Source: Acanthamoeba castellanii str. Neff (taxonomy: Eukaryota > Discosea > Longamoebia > Acanthamoebidae). From it: a stretch of 32,891 nt of DNA. Below the pieces are notes generated by a model. It had not been told where the DNA came from, searched no databases, and saw only the letters and a program-made list of their open reading frames with translations. Shown here piece after piece: positions 30,788 to 32,891 of this stretch; the first letter of the stretch is position 1; each line of letters opens with the position of its first letter. A program made the translations under genes and the position numbers. Location: contig NW_004457262.1 of NCBI RefSeq assembly GCF_000313135.1, forward strand, positions 111,058 to 143,948, given 5' to 3'.

Positions 30788-30955
30788 CTTCGTTTTCGTT
30801 CTTTTTCTTTGTAAGCCTCATTTCGCTTTCGTTTTCTCTCATTGGTCGCACTTTCCCGGTTTTTCTTTGGCACACTTAAGGGCCAATCGCCGCCGTGTGC
30901 CCACTTCTCGTCTCTTTTCTTTGTTGCACCAACCCAGTTGTGACTGGCCTCACGA

Positions 30956-32891
30956 ATGAAGCTCACGACGGAAAGGCTGCTCCTCGCTGCGGCGCTCTTG
31001 CTGGTGCTGGCCTGTGCGGCACCGCGGCAATGCGCCGGACTGCCTTGGGAAGAGGCCCAGCGCGTGCTGTACAACCAGCAGCTACTACGGAGTGGTGGTG
31101 GCAACGGCGCGGCCACGGTGAACAAGCGCGACCTCATCCTCGACTTCCCCATGTGCCCCAACCACCCCCGTGCCGTCCCTCAAGCTTTCATCAACCAACG
31201 CGTACGCCTCGTGCCCTTTCCTCGTTCACTCCCGGAAACTTGGCAGTTACCACACAAACCGGACATTGTTCAAATTGTTGCGGGACTCGCGTGCGTGTCG
31301 TGTCGTGTGGTCGTGTGGTCGTTTTACAGTTCATGCCGGAGCGGCTGCGCGAGGCCATCAAGAACATCAGTGCTTCTTTCCAAACGGCGGCGCAGGCGAA
31401 CGGGGTCCAAGCGCTGTCGGTGGGCATCGTGTACGACCAGGAGCTCGTGTGGGAGCAGGGCTATGGCCTCATCGACCCCTCCGACCCCTCCTCGTAAGCG
31501 ACACAACCAACTCCACCAACTTCCTTAAGGACCGCCACATCGCACCATGCCACTTACTCACACCCACGCGGGCGGACGCGCAGACAAGTGGACGCGAACA
31601 CGATCTACCGCGTGGGATCGATCACCAAGCTGATCACCAACATCATGCTCTTCCAGCTGAGGGACCAGGGCAAGCTCTCGCTCGACGACCCCGTCAGCGT
31701 ACGCCGCCCCGATCCCAAGAACACGCACGCATGGTCATTGGTGTTTTTAACTGTTAAGACCACACAGAAATACGTGCCGGAGTTGGTGTGGCCGACGCCC
31801 TTCAAGAACAACCCCGGCATTACCTGGCGCTCCCTCGCCGGTCAGATCAGGTACCACACACTACACACAAAGAGATTCGTGATAAACAAGAAACCACCAC
31901 TAAACGACAACGTGATGGTGGCGACGGTAGTGGCCTGACGGGAGCGACACCCTGCAACTTTTTCACCATTTTGGAGCCCTTCCTGGGCGATGCATGCGAG
32001 ATCTCCAACGCCGAGGCGTGGAAGCGCGTCACGGCCGATCCGGTGCGTGGTTCATGAACGCATTCCCCCGCGTGATAGGGGGTAACTGACCCCAATAATT
32101 CTTCGCCAGCCGTCGGTGCCGATGTGGCAGGACCCGCATTACGCCGACGGGGCCTACGCGATCATCGGGCGCGCGCTGGAGTCCGTCGTGGGCATGTCCT
32201 ACGAGGACTACATCACCCAGCACATCTTCAAACCCCTCGGTAGCCCTCCCTCCCCCGACGATCGCTCTTAGTCGAACCCTGCTCACTCCCTCTTTGTTTC
32301 CGCTTCGGTGCGAACCACCGCACAGGAATGGACAGCTCGTTCTTGGCCTACAACTCCTGGTCGGACATGGCCAAGAGGGTGCCGCCGGGCAAAGTGGGCA
32401 ACACCACCTTCCCGTCGTTTGTGGCGCACGCCGACCTCAACTGGGCACGCGCGACTGGCAACGTACCTCTGCGCCCACCGCTGTCCGCGGTACCCTGTAT
32501 CGTCGCCCACCTCACTTTCGCGACGTTGTGGTGCTGCAGGTGTACTCCACGGTGAAGGACCTGGCCAAGCTGGCGTCGCTCTTCATGGTGGGCCAGGACG
32601 AGCGCAAGAACGTGCTGGGCATCTACTCTAGCACGCTGCGCGAGATGCTCACCCCGTCGTTCGTCAATGACGAGCAGGTAACGACCCCTGCCTGCCCATC
32701 CTGCATCGATGACCGGTCGCGGCGGTTGTTCGACTCACACCTCCAATCGCGCCTGCTTGCGGCTGCAGACGAGCGGGTACGGGTACCCGTTCGAGGTGTA
32801 CCACAGCCGCGCCTTTGGCAAGGACATGCCGCCCTACTGGGTCCGCATCAAGGCCGGCATGATGCCGGGCTACTTCAGTGTGCTGGCCATG
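30956..32891 (+). CDS. Secreted serine beta-lactamase-like protein, partial at right edge
   Basis: Class-C-type beta-lactamase/DD-peptidase fold, as in LACTB and other eukaryotic serine hydrolases. Exons 30956-31201, 31330-31493, 31584-31698, 31768-31850, 31931-32042, 32110-32239, 32326-32462, 32540-32677 and 32769-past the edge. The signal peptide is LTTERLLLAAALLLVLACAA. The core is VQALSVGIVYDQELVWEQGY, IYRVGSITKLITNIMLFQLR with the S149-x-x-K152 catalytic pair, GKLSLDDPVSKYVPEL, SGLTGATPC, and HYADGAYAIIGRALESVVGM, where Tyr251 occupies the second motif and Asp253 stands where Asn is usual. Then come YITQHIFKPLGMDSSFL and VYSTVKDLAKLASLF. The C-terminal third, including the HxG/KTG motif, lies beyond the window. 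Substrate unknown; antibiotic hydrolysis should not be assumed. Confidence 0.88.

Noticed and set aside
1..32891. CRISPR arrays, insertion sequences, viral genes, rRNA or tRNA genes
   Set aside because: Looked for on both strands by eye; no spaced direct-repeat arrays, transposase or integrase motifs, capsid or polymerase genes, or RNA gene sequences were seen.

Overview
The window looks like nuclear DNA of a free-living amoeba, most probably Acanthamoeba castellanii or a close relative. That assignment is an inference from GC-rich exons cut by many short introns, very compact gene spacing on both strands, and the gene repertoire (a rhodopsin-histidine kinase, ABCA half transporter, TM2-domain, ceramide synthase and secreted beta-lactamase-like genes). 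There are no operons, and most genes need splicing. The exon joins given here were chosen by reading phase, GT..AG borders and protein family continuity, and none is confirmed by transcript data.

Layout, left to right. 123-1313 (+) uroporphyrinogen-III synthase; 1368-2011 (-) HINT-like HIT protein with a mitochondrial-type leader; 2085-2644 (+) holo-ACP synthase; 2766-3603 (+) CTP-dependent lipid kinase of the DGK1/SEC59 type; 3630-4008 (-) weak hypothetical gene; 4136-5682 (+) ceramide synthase; 6171-7672 (+) mitochondrial carrier; 7960-8800 (+) TM2-domain protein; 9004-10817 (-) synapsin-like ATP-grasp protein; 10958-12370 (-) NIT1-type nitrilase; 12448-12922 (+) four-exon 85-residue protein of unknown function; 13088-16826 (-) rhodopsin-histidine kinase-response regulator; 17116-22653 (-) ABCA half transporter, interrupted by a 396-N gap; 23216-27350 (+) mucin-like, EGF-containing surface protein; 27498-about 30238 (-) protein resembling only the C-terminal part of FACT subunit SPT16; 30482-30787 (-) small secreted cysteine-containing protein; 30956-right edge (+) secreted serine beta-lactamase-like protein, incomplete.

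The genes do not form one pathway. Several are mitochondrial or lipid-related (HIT, AcpS, carrier, NIT1, ceramide synthase, lipid kinase, ABCA). The most remarkable is the rhodopsin kinase: a type-I rhodopsin with the Schiff-base lysine, a complete histidine kinase core, a degenerate receiver and an intact C-terminal receiver in one polypeptide, giving a light-to-phosphorelay module. The synapsin-like gene and the stand-alone SPT16 C-terminal gene are the next most unusual.

The main quality problem is at 20249-21441. A 396-base segment before the N gap reappears almost identically after it, which looks like two overlapping contig ends (perhaps two haplotypes) that were not merged, rather than a biological duplication.
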